Shown one piece after another: positions 11,628 to 24,680 of a stretch of 64,000 nt of DNA. The position numbers and the translations under genes were made by a program. The notes under the pieces are model-generated. The model did not search any database. It saw only the letters and a program-made list of their open reading frames with translations, and was not told the DNA's origin. The stretch's first letter is position 1; each line of letters begins with the position of its first letter. The stretch spans positions 1,766,001 to 1,830,000 of the forward strand of contig OZ023192.1 of NCBI GenBank assembly GCA_963995505.1, given 5' to 3'. This stretch comes from Hypericum androsaemum (Eukaryota; Streptophyta; Magnoliopsida; Malpighiales; Hypericaceae).

Positions 11628-13581
11628 TACTTTACGGTGTCAATGCAAAGTATCGAGCGATGAAGTCTTCCTCGTCAATTTTAGACTTGTGTCTTTCGGA
11701 GGACATATTGGGGGATTGCAACGTTGAGATGATGGGCTAAGTCCAATAATTATTTCCATTTCCCATGTCCTTTCCATTGATCATGTTGCCCTTACAAACA
11801 AATTGCATTACCTATAAGAAAACTGTTCAAAAAAAAATTAAGAAAACTGTTCTAACTAAATTAAAAAGCCTTAAATACAAATCCTAAAAAAATTTAACAG
11901 TGTAACTTGTTAAAAAAATTGGCACATTTTAAAAATCTTATATGATACGAACTGATCGGTGAATGGACTTTTAAAAGCGGAGCATGTGCAGCTCATGATA
12001 ACGGAGAAGACCATTTCCACGGGATTCTCGTTGGTTAATAATGAGAAGAAAGGGGGCATGGTGGTGGTGTTTACACCGAACACAGTTTTACTGATACGAT
12101 TTAGAAATCAAGATTTAGTGTCTCAGATGCTGCTTACTTTCAAACATCTGATACTCGCAGCAAGCTTTTCATGGCCAGAACTAAATCTACTAGCTGCTCA
12201 AAAAGAAATCAGATCTAGTAAACAATCTGAACAGATTGATGAACATCAAGAATAGGACAGAAGCATCCAGTTAGTGACAGATGTAATAAAAAACCTCATG
12301 GCATGAAGGAAGATCATTTTGATCCCAAACCAATTCAAAATAATCAATCGAGAGAGACTTCAGTTGGATATACTAATCTAAACTATTCATTCCATCCATA
12401 AACCTTTGGTAAATCGAAGTCGCATTCGACAAGCCTCAGATAACCTGTCATTCAGCAGCAGGAGCATCATTGAACTATTTCAACAGCTCCAATGAACTTA
12501 AACACAAGCCTCAGCACATATTCTTTTATGAAACACGGCATATACGAGGGGAGAAATGCCCTCAAGTCCCTGCAGTGCCGTAGACATTTGTCGCCTTACT
12601 CATGTTGTATACACCTAATGCTTGGTATTTATGGCCTAGCCCCGTGCTTCAACCTTTCTACGCTCCGTCGACAGCTTATTCATACAAAGACTCGTAGAAC
12701 ATCTTAAAAGAAGAAATCTTTATAGGTGAGGATGCCTAAGCAACCAGACTGAAGAGCACATAGCCGATGATTTAACAAGCAGCAATCGAAGCACATCATA
12801 GGATTCGGTGAAGTTCTATAAAATTAGAAACTAGGACTGAATAAAATAGATAGCACCAGACCAGAAAAGAATTTAGAAAGAAAGAAGAAAAAAAACGAAT
12901 ATCAAAAATCCACTATTTGTTCCCAATTCCTTCACCCAAACAGCAAAACTCCAACTACTATCACCACCAACTCCAGCATGCTTAACATGGCAGAAGGTAT
13001 TCAATCAATCACATGACCTCCCACAAATATTTTAGTGCATAGCAATGTACTCTCCATTTCATGAGCAAGGAGAAACAGGTTGTTCATGATCTCCACCGCA
13101 GAATTCACAAAAATATGCACACTTCAACATCGAATCAACGAAATAACCTTCTGAAAATTGCAGAAACTAATCTAGTCAAACTTAACCCATCAAACATCAA
13201 ACTACAACCCTTGCTGCGAGCTCAGAAGCTGGAAGACAAGAATCAGAAACGGAATTAGCGGTATATGGCGGGGGATCATGGATTAACTCCGAATGTTAAA
13301 ACGAACCCCTTTGCACTCCCTCTTAACAATCGATACTATACTATAAGGCGGCTCAAAATTATCATTCAAAATCAAATCATAGGCGGCTCAGAGTCGAATC
13401 ATCATGATCACATATTCACCACCACGGCCACGTAGAATAAGCTGCTACATTACATTACATACAACATGACTTGCAAGTATCAACACCATCCAATCATCTT
13501 ATACTCTAAAACCAAAGAGGATGGGATTGGATCTCCTTACCCTAAACCCGAGCCCGAACATTCCGTCGATCAACTAATCAA
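11628..13581. other. Intergenic DNA and probable FTRV 3' untranslated region
   Basis: The right portion should contain the 3' UTR of the minus-strand FTRV gene that ends at 13582. Small plus-strand ORFs at 11959-12255 (98 codons) and 12492-12707 show no recognisable domain and no start or splice context, so I do not call them genes. Confidence 0.4.
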
Positions 13582-14091
13582 TCAATCGATGATCTCGAAC
13601 TCGTCCTCGCGAAGGTGCACGAAGAACCTGACATTGCCGCGGCCAGGGAGGTCGGCCTTGAACTCCACCTTGAACGGGAGGTTAGCCGAGATGCGCTTCC
13701 CCTTCCAAATCCCCACGTACTGCTTCACCACCCCTTCCATCCCCGTTACATCCACCTCCTCCACCTTCGGCACGTGGTACACCTTCAACGGAGCCGTAAC
13801 CCTAACCCTAGCCCCCTCCTTCCCCCTCGCCGCCTCCTCCTCATCGCTCAGCACCACCTCATCCCCCGTCGACGACGAGGACGCTGCCGCCGCCTCCTCG
13901 CTGACCACCGCCGAGCAGGAGACGGACGCCGTCGCCCGGGCGAATGAGTACACGTGGCACGCAGGGAATATTAAGACGGCTGTCCGGTGTGGCCTTCTCG
14001 CTCTCAACGGCGTCGTGTGCAGGGGAAGGTCAACCGTGCGAGGCGGTAGGGCCGCCCCGGTCGACCAAGGTAGTGCCGTCGCTGACGTCAT
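13582..14091 (-). CDS. FTRV: Ferredoxin-thioredoxin reductase variable chain, chloroplast
   Basis: Single-exon gene of 169 residues. The variable (A) chain pairs with the catalytic Fe-S chain of ferredoxin-thioredoxin reductase in the chloroplast stroma, which passes light-driven electrons to thioredoxins. Residues 1 to about 65 are rich in Ser, Ala, Thr and Arg and poor in acidic residues, as expected of a transit peptide. A Ser/Glu-rich stretch follows (about 64-90). The conserved SH3-like barrel covers about 98-169, with VYHVPKVEEVDVTGMEG, QYVGIWKGKRISANLPFKVEF and GRGNVRFFVHLREDEFEII, and ends at the normal family position. The chain has no catalytic cysteines, as is usual for the family. 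Intronless structure also fits the family. Confidence 0.95.
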   Translation of the reverse strand: MTSATALPWSTGAALPPRTVDLPLHTTPLRARRPHRTAVLIFPACHVYSFARATASVSCSAVVSEEAAAASSSSTGDEVVLSDEEEAARGKEGARVRVTAPLKVYHVPKVEEVDVTGMEGVVKQYVGIWKGKRISANLPFKVEFKADLPGRGNVRFFVHLREDEFEIID

Positions 14092-15160
14092 CTTATCTCC
14101 TTCCTTGATACTATTTACGCGTGTCCTCCTTTTAACAAAAGAAAATTATTTTTTCTTTTTTCTTTTTCTTGTTGCGTGTGTTTCCAACGGGAGAGAGGAG
14201 AGTTGAGGAGGGGGGGAAGGTGACGTGGCGATATTATCCGAGGATATTGGATGAGGTTGAGGCCAAGAAGAGGGGCACATCTTTATATAAAGTTAATTTT
14301 TTTCAGTTTTATAGTTTTATAATTCTTTGTTACAGTAGAATAATTAATCATCTATCAGTTAATGGATCATATCAAAAATGTTTGATCGATATTTTTCTAT
14401 TTGTAATATCTTTGGAGGATATTTTTGTACTGATATTGGTGGTTGCGGGTAGCCGGAGTCAGCTAACCGTTAGATAGATGGAGCTTTATTTCCAGTGTAA
14501 CGGATGTGAGACAAGGGAGTTTCTTCGTCTTCGTCAACTAACCACCACCACATATCATCATCTCTTCGTCTGTTTCCCACTTCGTCCTTTTCTTTTTAAC
14601 TACCGACTTCTCTTTTGTTGCTTTCCCTGTTCTCTCTCTCTAAAAGTCAAAATCTCTGATCCATCTTGGAAGGTAAAGGATAAATCTGATTCCTCTTGCA
14701 AGTGTCAAGTGAAACGCGGGAAATTTGGATAAGGAACAAAAACGTGAGGTGGGATAAAAAGACGTGCAGTTGCCTTCACTCTTTCGTGTCGTCCACTGGG
14801 GATTAACGAGAATAGATGCAATAAAATCTATCAAAGTTTTGAAACATTGTTCTACAAGACAAGAACACAAGAAAGAGGCTTATCCCTGGGAAGCAAAACA
14901 GAAGCAGCAATTTAGTGCCAGTCCAGTGACGAATACGAATACAGGTTGAAAATAATCATCGAGACGGATTGTCGTCTTGCCTACTCTTTTTCACTTTTTT
15001 GACGAATCCAGATCCTCAAATTGTTTGGGAATTCGAAAACTTAGTAATAAAAACTCTCTACCATTATGCTCACTCGCATGTATACCCAGAACTCTCAATC
15101 TTGTAGATGACAGAGCATGTAAACAAACTAGGCTCGGTCAACTTCACAGATTTCCTACTT
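14092..15160. other. FTRV upstream region
   Basis: Upstream side of the minus-strand FTRV gene, extending to the end of the LCBK1 3' UTR. I see no further gene; the ORFs here are short and show no domain. Pyrimidine-rich tracts near 14580-14640 are the only local structure. Confidence 0.4.
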
Positions 15161-15677
15161 TTTAACTAAATTATGAACCTTTATTAATAATAAAAGAAAA
15201 GTTACAGAAATGGGGTGAGAAAGGGGAGAAAAGAAAAGGAAAAAAAAGGGCTAAAAACAACACCGAGGCCTAAACGGGTAACTAAAACTAGCTAAACCCG
15301 CTACCATCACAGATTTCCTACTTAATATAAAGCAACTAAGCTTTCGTTTTTTTTTAAACCAACATATATAGGGAGATGGTACATTTGAGTTGCTCGTTGC
15401 CATGAAACACACATAGGGAGAGGAGCGAGAGAGAGGTACGTACATAGGGGAAATCAGTGAAAGGGCAAAGAACAGCAGCTGATACAAAAGGATTTACAGG
15501 GAGCCTCGGATATGCAACAGAAAAGACGGGGAAATTATAACGGCAAGCGAAGTGATAAACAAAGCCGAAAAACGTCGAGTATCCTCATTCACAAGAATGG
15601 TAGTGTTTCCGAACATACCACGTACATAGCTGGGGGAGACGAGACAACTGGGTGGCTGAGGGGAAACGCCCGCGCAT
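15161..15677 (-). other. LCBK1 3' untranslated region with polyadenylation signal
   Basis: Downstream of the LCBK1 stop codon. A minus-strand AATAAA (TTTATT at 15179-15184 on the plus strand), followed by A/T-rich sequence, is a plausible polyadenylation signal and gives a 3' UTR of about 500 nt. Confidence 0.5.
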
Positions 15678-18600
15678 TTACTTGTTATAGATGGTGGGCG
15701 GAGAGCGGCCGATCAGTCTACATTGTTCCGGTAGTAGAAAAGAGACTACTTGTCCATTAAGCATGAATAGCTCGCCATCAATGCCGCACCCATTATGGGT
15801 GTGCTTCCCGGCCTTGATTTTGACAGACTTAACCTGTGGAAATTGGGGTGAGATCCTCGAATGCAATTAGAGTAACCAAGTCCGCAAGCAATGGAACACT
15901 AACATACCCGCAGAAATAATGCGACAAACCTACTCATGTAATTCAATTATGAAGGGGCAAATGCGTTGGGAAAATAGAAGGGCGTACCTTAACGTATTCT
16001 ACATATGGCAATGAGACATGTCGACCCATCTGCATCAGCAGGAAAAATCTCAAAAGCCTCAATCTCCCACTGCCATGAACTAAAATCAAATCCATGTTGT
16101 AATCATCGTGCTCAGCTCTTGGTGCTGCCACCTGAGAACTTTGAACCGTTCTGCAAGCATGATTGCAAACAAGGATGCCAACAAATTGACCCTTCCTAAA
16201 TTCCCATTTCTCTTTGAATTTGGGGACAACTTCCCTTTTAACTCCTGATTCCAGATCATCCGGTAGCCCGGGTAATTCAATGTGATTTTCTACATCCCAA
16301 TTGTGTTCAGGATCCCACTTGGGTTCAGCATCCCAAATTGGACCTGGATCAGATAATGTTGAAGATATATCTTCTCTATCATTCAGTGCTGCATTTCCCC
16401 AGGAGCTCCTTGAAGAGTCTTGTGCAGCAGTCAATCCAGCCCATTTATCTGTTTTAGACTTTGACCTCGTCCTTGGCCAGTTTGGAGTAGTTGACAGTGA
16501 TAATTGAGGATGTATCACTTCCGGTTCTGATGTTACATTACTCCTGCCGGACGACAGGCGTTTTGTTTTTGGGTCTAGCCCACGCACATACTCAGACGGT
16601 TCAGACCCCGCATGAGTATTAGTACCACCAATATCAAACTCTCCTCCAGACATCCGACTAGGGCTCATTATTGAGTCAATGCTTGATAAACTTGAGGCTC
16701 TGGGAATTCCATCAGTGTTTGATTTTCTCATATAATCAGTGTAAATATCTGACATGTCAACTACTTCCCTGTCAGCTGACAGTTTGCCTTCCGGGTCTTC
16801 TTTTTCCGCTGGGAGGTATTCCACTTCGTAAGTATACTTTGGCAAGCACAAGAATTTCAGGAACCCGGCAACAAAATAGCGAAGAGGACCATATCGTTTC
16901 TGATACTTCGCGGACAGTTCCAACACTGCAGCAGAAAGCTAGTATTCTTAATTTTTAACAAATAAAAAAAGAAACATGTCCGTAGAATCGGATGATTAGG
17001 AAGCTTAGAAAGTGCAAATGATAAAAGAGACTAGCAAATTTGTCCTGAAAAACAAATTGTTGTTGAATTTTGTAGATCATTCAATTTAATCCTGGTTTCA
17101 AGGTCCTTGCCTAAATGGTAAATCATAAAAGTCATTAATCTAAAATAGAACCCATTAGATACTTGTTGATAAGATGAGAACAGTCCGTGAAGCCAAGAGA
17201 CAGTCAACAGCATCAAATACCTTCAAGAAATTTGTCACAACTTAAGACTTACCATCACTAACGAAACCATAATATGATACTGTCATCCCAAATTGGCGAA
17301 CACCACTCTGGATCCACTCAACTGCAAAGACATCTGTGGCAGTAAGGCCCCCCTAAAACATCAAGAACACATTGACAATGATGACGAGAGCACAGAGCGC
17401 TTACAATCAACAATTGTTCGCAATAACAAGTTCCATTCAATGCCAAAAAAAGGGACAGAGAAAAAAAAAAGTAATAGCACATGAGCTGTTTAAATGAAAC
17501 TAACTAATCCAAAGTCTATTCAATATAACAGAAACAGCCAAGGTTGCTTGTCTGATTTAATCATTTGGAACTGCAATGGATTTCTAGAGAACTAATACAA
17601 TCCATCCAGAACATAGTTGTCGAATGTAATTTTGAAAGCAACTTCAAATAACAAAATTGCCACAAACAGGAATTGTAATCCTCATTCCCCACACCCAATC
17701 AATTAGATCCAAAATTTAAAATAACAACCTTAGAAATACCATTCCGCCACAATATGAAGCAGGGTGAACATCGGATTTGCAGTTACCATAGTTAGGATGT
17801 CCCAAAACATCAGCAGCATAAAAAATCCAAATGGAAAAAATAGCAAAAGCTACCCAACCTACTAGATCCTTTACATAAAGTAAGGGTAAAAAGCATTTTT
17901 ATCAATTTCTGATTGTACACCCAATGGATTATTTGATCCATATTGATGCAGTGTAGCCAGATGAAGAAGACCGACTACTAAAATAAAGGGGAGCAAATGA
18001 CAAAGACTAAAGAACGATTTAAGGTGGCATTGTCCACGAAGAAACCCCCAAACCCATGTCACTATGGTATCTCCTACTACAGGTATGGCACTAGCTCTAA
18101 GCTTGTAATTAATGTAGCTCACCAAAAGCTCATCTGACAACAAGATAGTGTGTATACTGTAAAAACTGTTGCAATCATTAAACGGAAGATTACAACTCCG
18201 AGACACCAAACAAATTCCTAGGACTGCTCTATCACATCATGTACATTTCAACCTTCCTTTTATCTACTAGTCTCTGGCCCTCATGCAACAAAGTATAGCA
18301 GAGGCGAACAAAAAGTAAAAAAAAGGATTTACCTTCACGATAGCAATAGCAGCAGATATAGGATCTCTAACTCCTAAAACGGTCCAAACTAGCGAATTAT
18401 CTGAACCAGCAGGTATGATCCCAATGGGTATAGAAATTCCTTCTTTCTGGTTATCCCTACAAAGTAGGCCATTTAGAACCTGCGCAATTGCATAGGCAAA
18501 TTACACAACAAGTTGAAAATTCTGCTTTCAGTACTTTGGAAGATGGAGAACATATCTCAAAGTTCCTACTGTCAGATGGCCGCTACAGGGCAAGCAATTT

Positions 18601-20159
18601 AATCATGTAAATACTAACCTCGTTGATGATCCCATCCCCACCTACACATATGATCCCTAACAAGATTACAGCACATATAAGTGAGAATACACCAACAAAA
18701 TATCCACAAAGCACGGCAGAATCTACACAATGAGACATACCATCAGGGCAACTGCTAATGTCAACAGTTGATGCAAGCTCTTTCGCATGACCAGCAGATG
18801 TTGTTTTGACTACCTCCAATTTGAAACCTGCAAGCTGTCACATTCATACTTTGAATATAAAGCTTTACAAGTATTTCTCAAATAACTTGTGACACAGCAA
18901 AATATGTACCAAGAAAGTAAATAGAATAAAGCTCCAAAACTGCTCCTCAAACAACTACAATAATTACTCTTCCCTCTGATCTATTATCTAATGATGTATA
19001 TGCCCTGCATCATAAATATCATAACGATGAACCACTTGCACCCAAGCATGACAACTACATCAAAATAGTGACCATTTTTATTGATTACTTGATATCGGGA
19101 TTGATGGGAAGGTTAAATGATAGATACTCAACATGAATCAGAATAATTATTTTGACAAAAGGAAGCGATTCACAAGCACACATAAACATTTAGCAAATGG
19201 AAGTTCAACGTCGTGATATTTGAAGAGAACAAACCTTTAATATTGGTTCAGCGATCCCATGGAAAACTTTCATAGAACGACCGCTACCTGAGCGCGGATT
19301 CAATATTACAAGCATCTTTGGCGGACTTTTGCACCTAAAGATCAACTCAGGAGGTGGGTCAGTCGGCACAAGTTCTGAAGATGCCTGCTTCTTCGAGGAA
19401 ACCAGAGGATGGGGCAAGCAATTCACGTAACAATGTAGATCAGCGAACCCACCAACCCATTGTATTGCCTCTTCCACAGTAGAAGCCAAGAAACGGTAGT
19501 CCCGCCTCAATCTCTTGGGTTTTACAAAACACGACAGAAAACAGGAAACCTTCTTAACCGGGTAAGCATGAAGAGTAAAGTGCCGGAGGCCAACATTATA
19601 GGACACCTGCCAAACAACAACAAGTTCGCAGTTCAAGTTCCGGACCACTTGTGAAGAATTCCGGGACAGAAAGGAGGATGCTTACCGAGACAACATCATC
19701 AAGCTGCAACTCATGGGAACCCCAAATCAACGCCTTGCTGGTAAGCTTCGCATCCACAGCTTTCTGGCTCGTAATCTCCCTCAAACCGCTATTGCCATTC
19801 ACATTCTTCCGCTTATCCCACACAAGCCTCCCCGAGACAACAATGCCTCCCAACAAATCAGACTTCTCGTCTCCTCGAATATCAATCCTCAGCTCATCTA
19901 CCTTCCCTTTCTCCACCTGATCACCGGACCCCACCACCTCGCCCTTCCTCGACCCGGCCTTAACCTTCTTGCTCCGCTTCTCCGGGAACACGACCGGGGA
20001 CGTCTGCTGGCCCCCACCGCCCGTCGCAATCTGCGAACAGAGCCCGAACCTCCGCCCCGACGGCGAGTTTAGCTGAGTCGCACCATCCCCACTCCCACCA
20101 CCACCACCGCCGCCGCCGCCACTACTACTAGTCCTCAAGAAGCTCCCGCTCTTTAACAT
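15678..20159 (-). CDS. LCBK1: Sphingoid long-chain base kinase (LCBK1-type)
   Basis: Lipid kinase that phosphorylates sphingoid long-chain bases to signalling long-chain-base phosphates. Eight exons: 19686-20159, 19235-19606, 18741-18834, 18619-18656, 18333-18479, 17253-17352, 15988-16925 and 15678-15833; total 772 residues, close to the size of Arabidopsis LCBK1. Residues 1-160 are a Gly/Ser-rich N-terminus with a nine-glycine run. A pleckstrin-like region (LVWDKRK, SHELQLDDVVSVSYNVG) follows. The DAGK/LCBK catalytic domain starts at about 255, with NPRSGSGRS (about 261), the ATP-binding CVGGDGIINEVLNGL (about 318) and IPAGSDNSLVW (about 349). Exon 7 encodes a long Ser-rich, probably disordered insertion (SSLSSIDSIMSPSRMSGG) characteristic of this subfamily. 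The last exon ends in CRLIGRSPPTIYNK. Exon 3 uses the acceptor giving LAGFKLEVV; an alternative AG 7 nt downstream would break the frame. Confidence 0.94.
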
Positions 20160-20700
20160 ATCGATCCCGCACGCATCCGATACACTAAAACCAAAACCCT
20201 AACCCGCTCCTCCAAAAGAAAAAAGCGATTCTCAGAGAGAATCCCGCCCCGGGAGGGGAACGAAACGGCGACACCACGGACGAGAGGTATCCGATTCGAA
20301 GAGCGGATCGGGAAGAAGACCGATCGGATCGCGGGGGAGGGGTTTCAGTTTCACTTTTCAGTTTTCAGTTTTGCCGTTTTTAGGTTGGGATTTATCCGGG
20401 AAATTGGAAACGGGAGGGTTTGGGGTTTAAACGGCGTCGTGTTGATGATTTTTTGGGATCCGTTGACGACAGGGATTAGAGATGTGATTGCCTCGTTGGA
20501 ATTTTGGATTGGAAATTCCTAGTCAGAGAGAGAGAGAGAGAGAAATCAGACGATGAGAGGGAAAGCAACATGAGACTTGTTTTCTTGGTGGAGGTGGTAG
20601 CAGTAGCAGGTGGAACGAAGCTTCATTATTGTTTTCGGACCTAACTTCTGGGGCCCCTAACCCGAACCCCTGTTTTTTTTTCCTCTCTTAAAATACAACG
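20160..20700 (-). promoter_or_regulatory. LCBK1 leader and promoter region
   Basis: GC-rich 5' leader sequence upstream of the LCBK1 start, with a GA microsatellite at about 20525-20543 (CT on the gene strand), common in plant core promoters. Confidence 0.4.
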
Positions 20701-23700
20701 GCGTCCCGGCGTAAGTCTCTTTATCTGCTAATCCAAACTGATTAATTTAAATTTTAGTAGTTAAAATTGGGGATAATCATGGTTCTGAACCACCGGTTAC
20801 GATTTCATATATATAAACCTAAACCAGAACCATCCCACGATTTAAGGAATGTCACGGACTGCTTACAATTGAATCAGTGGTTCATTTATTTGAAAAAATA
20901 AAACAATTGTACTATTTAACTCCAAATGAATCAAAATATCACTCGTTTCTTGAACTATGGTCACAAATCAAATTCCGATTACAGAAACTGTCGGTTGGGC
21001 TGTTAGAATTGGCATGTACTACCTCGTATGATCTTTGAAAGCTAACATAACTCTTATAACAATAAATTAAAAATATTGTGTTCCTAATAATTCAAATTCG
21101 AAATTCGTTAATTTAAAATGGAAAGTTTCTATTGCGAGTTCATTTAGATGTTATTTAGTATCTGACTTTTTTTTGTCAGAGTCGTTTACATAAGTATTGA
21201 TATGCTCTTAAAGTTAAAACATAAGCATTGATATAAAAAGGATGATGGGCATGGAATGAAACAAAATCAAAAGTTAGTTTAAGTCCAAATTTGGACAAAA
21301 TATCATAGTACGATTTGCCTTTGGACTAATTAGAGCTAATATGGATCTCTCAATGAACCGGCCGGCATATTTTTTAGTTTCCTCGTTCGCTTTTTCTTTC
21401 TTTCTATGTTTTGTATTTTTGGATAAATTTCATATAGATGTCTTGCAGTTTATCAATAATAAATAAGGCCTCTTGATCTTTAGGGCTAAAGAGTTACTCG
21501 CGAGGGATTGAGAGATCGACATCCAACATAGCTGGACGCGCTCTCAAAGTATGCCCTTGAGATTTCATATGATTGCATTGTATTTGATGTACTATTAATT
21601 TCTTCTATTGATATGTATGTTGATGACTTACGGAGAGTTGGTCAACCTCCATGTACTCGTAGGTTTAGTGAGACGGACAACGCAGAATCAAGTTTAGCAA
21701 TATCAACGTCAATGCGGACTTTTACTTTGCCGATGTGCTCTTTTCCTCCCGCAGAGTTTTCTCGCTGAATTTTACGGCGAGAGAATTTCACTGAGACTGC
21801 CGGTCGCAATCTCGAAAGAGAAAATCTCGCCAAGTAGTAGCCATGAAAAAATAAGGCCTCTTGATTTATAAATGGATAAAAATATTTAGGACTCTATATA
21901 TATTATCTCCATTTAAAAAATCTCCTATATGCAAAATTATACCATTTGGCCTTACTCTTTTGAAGATTAGAAAAATTATTTGTTACAATTTTATGAAAAT
22001 TATGAATTGTGTAAACACATTTTTAGAGGTTGAATTGTCTGGACCTAAACTCATTATTTGGAGAAATTTCCTTGTTTGTTTCCTTTTTCTATGTTTGTTA
22101 GGGATAATTCCATACATGTGTTTTATAATTCATCCGAAAAAGATAAATAATGATTTATAAGTGTATAAACAGAAACAGGAGGTTGCATTTATAACTTAAT
22201 ATAATTTCAAAATTATAGTTGAATAAAATTTTCATACGTTACTATAATTTAGGAAATGGTATATGATTCTTATCCTATAAATACATATGATATATAATCT
22301 AAATTACTATTAACACATATAATCTAGGTTGCCATCCTATCAAGATGGTAAAGTCAATAATTGTTTTTTAATTTGTGCATGTTTCTTTTTTGACGTACAA
22401 AAGTTTAATCATTAATGGACCACTCGACCAAAATAATAATTATAATGTACCAGCTGCATTATGAGGGGCAATCATCTCCTTCTCACCATCCAATAACTCT
22501 GAAGTTGAAATATAGAATTCTTTTTAAGAATAATATTCTAAGTTGAGTACTATTGAGTCATTTTAGGGTAGTTCTTCGGTAATATTTTTACGTTCATAAA
22601 ATTTGAACTTGAGCGCTCTTCGAGTGAATTCAAATCTCTTATTATTTGGATAAATTGAAATATAGATTTTTTGTTCCCATAATTTTAGGTCTCAACACCT
22701 TAACGTTTTTTAAATTCTTTGTAATCAATCACTGTTTGCCTTATTTTAAAAGTAACATTCTCCAAAGGACCACTCTCTTGGCTTAGTTTAGAGATGGCTC
22801 CTTTAGTAATTATTTTCGTTCATATCAGAACGTTTATTGATGATGGGCCCTCTAGGGAGTTTAATAATAAATTATTCTTTTTTAATTTGTGTTTTCTTTC
22901 ATATCAGAACGTTAAACAATGACTACATGAAACACCAGTAGCTGGATGGCGACTGCGGCTACGTAAGTAATCCAAGAATCCCGGCTATGTCTAGTTAGGC
23001 GCATGGATGCGACTTAAGTGTAAAATCGATAGTGGCTAGATCTGGATAGAGGAACATTGAGAGAATGTAGTCGCATTAAAACTTGTTAGAGAGAGCGCTT
23101 ATCTATATTATGACTCCGTTCTTATTCGAATTCAGATTAATTGGTCTAATAGTGTGAGAATATTGAGTGTTATTTTGAAGTATAATGATGTAGACTGAAA
23201 ATGAAGGATAATCATGTGATTAATACGGAGCTCAAAACGGTTTTGTTGGTTCGCACGGAAGAAGCCATTTTCAACCCGATGCATCTCAGTTAGATAAAAT
23301 AACGACACTGTGGTAGCTTAATTGCATGTGGGAATTTTTAAATACCAAATTAGAGTTCCAGGGATTGAGTTCCAACTTCTGTCAGTTCATTTTAAAGGCG
23401 AATTCGATTTTGTGCGTGGGATATACTCAAGAACGAAGCTTCATCAACATTAAAGAGTATTATAAAGATCCGGACTATCCATCTATTCTGTTTATCGGAA
23501 TCAATTGCTACTCCATCAAAACAAAGCAATTGTCCTGCCGACCAAACATACGAAAGAAATGATGAATACTAATTGTTATTGCGGGGTTGTCTTCTTGGTC
23601 CACAACGTGATAAAAACATGTAAAAAATATTATTAGGAAAACCGCTACTAAATAACATGATTTTTAAAAAATGATTCGAAGGTCGATCCATGAATTTTTC

Positions 23701-23763
23701 TGCTTTCTGAGTCACCCAGTCGGACCGGTGGAATTTTTAATTAAAAATATATATTATATATTA
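20701..23763. other. Intergenic AT-rich DNA
   Basis: About 3 kb with no recognisable gene. ORFs at 21642-21833, 21861-22160 and 23326-23562 lack family features. A phrase TTCATATCAGAACGTT occurs twice, near 22818 and 22902. The last 60 bp have CCGGTC-type repeat character and form the target of the next retrotransposon. Confidence 0.4.
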
Positions 23764-24080
23764 TATTTTGTTGGGATGGCGAGAAATAGGAAAGATTTAT
23801 TTCCTATTCCTATTCCTATTCTGACTAGGTTTTGGACTCATAATCTGACCTAGATAGGTTACTTGTACACCAAGGGTTTGTATCTATATAAAGACATGTT
23901 ACCCTAGGTTTTTTGTATGGCTTTGTGGCTCGAAAACTCATCAATAAAAGTTCTCCTTTCTCTCCGTGGATGTAGGCATTAGGCCGAACCACGTAATTCT
24001 CTTGTTCCATGTTCTTTGTGCGATCTTGTTCTCTAGTTGCTGAATTCCTAACAATTGGTATCAAGAGCTAAGGTTGGAGG

Positions 24081-24290
24081 ATGTCGAATCACGGCGCGAA
24101 GTTTGCTCTTGTGAAGTTCGATGGTTCATTGAATTTTGGGTTATGGCAAAGGCGTGTCAGGAATCTCCTCGTGCAGCAAGGGATGGTTATCGCGCTCTCG
24201 GAAAAGAAGTCCGAGAAGATGGAGGAGCAAGAGTGGGAAGAGTTGGAGGCCAAGGCAGTAGCGAAGATTCGCTTTGTGCTTGGCGGATGA
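24081..24290 (+). pseudogene. Copia gag N-terminal fragment
   Basis: A 69-codon ORF starting MSNHGAKFALVKFDGSLNFG, followed by LWQRRVRNLLVQQGM. This is the N-terminal gag signature of plant Copia elements (substrate phrase 'KFDG.NF..W'). It stops after about 70 residues, so it cannot make a full capsid protein. Confidence 0.8.
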
Positions 24291-24419
24291 TGAGGAGCCA
24301 CCAGCTGGGTTGTGGAAGAGGATCCAGGTCGGAGTCAAAGAAGTTCAATGGAAGTGGCTTCAAGTGCTGAGAAGGGCGCATGAAGGGGACTATCCAGGAC
24401 GAACTAGGGATCAAGACAA

Positions 24420-24680
24420 CGAGGAGGGATCGGCATCCACAACCATGGCCACATATTCAGACGGGTCGGATGGCGACTGGCTTTCTGTCTTATCAAGTCT
24501 AATGCATCCTGATAATCTCTTTTCATTAGGGACCTTGGATTATAACAATGATAGTTATAAAGGTATGCTAATGAAGGTGGAGAAGGATGCGATGGTAGGG
24601 ATGAAGGGTGAAAGGAAATACCTACAAGTTAGTGAGGCACATTATTGTAGATGGAGTCACATCAATGGGTCTGAAGGAGT
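24420..24680 (+). pseudogene. Degenerate Copia protease-region fragment
   Basis: Within the plus-strand frame starting at 24274, residues DNLFSLGTLDYNNDSYKG and VEKDAMVGMKGERK resemble the segment of Copia polyproteins just after the aspartic protease (typical form 'NLISLGTLD...LKVSKGALVVMKG'). The catalytic protease triad region is not preserved, and the frame ends at 24825. Confidence 0.6.

Noticed and set aside
11959..12255. 98-residue plus-strand ORF as a gene
   Set aside because: No family resemblance and no supporting signals; length is within chance for this base composition.
13466..14206. 246-residue plus-strand ORF
   Set aside because: It is the antisense shadow of the FTRV coding sequence, which has clear family conservation on the minus strand.
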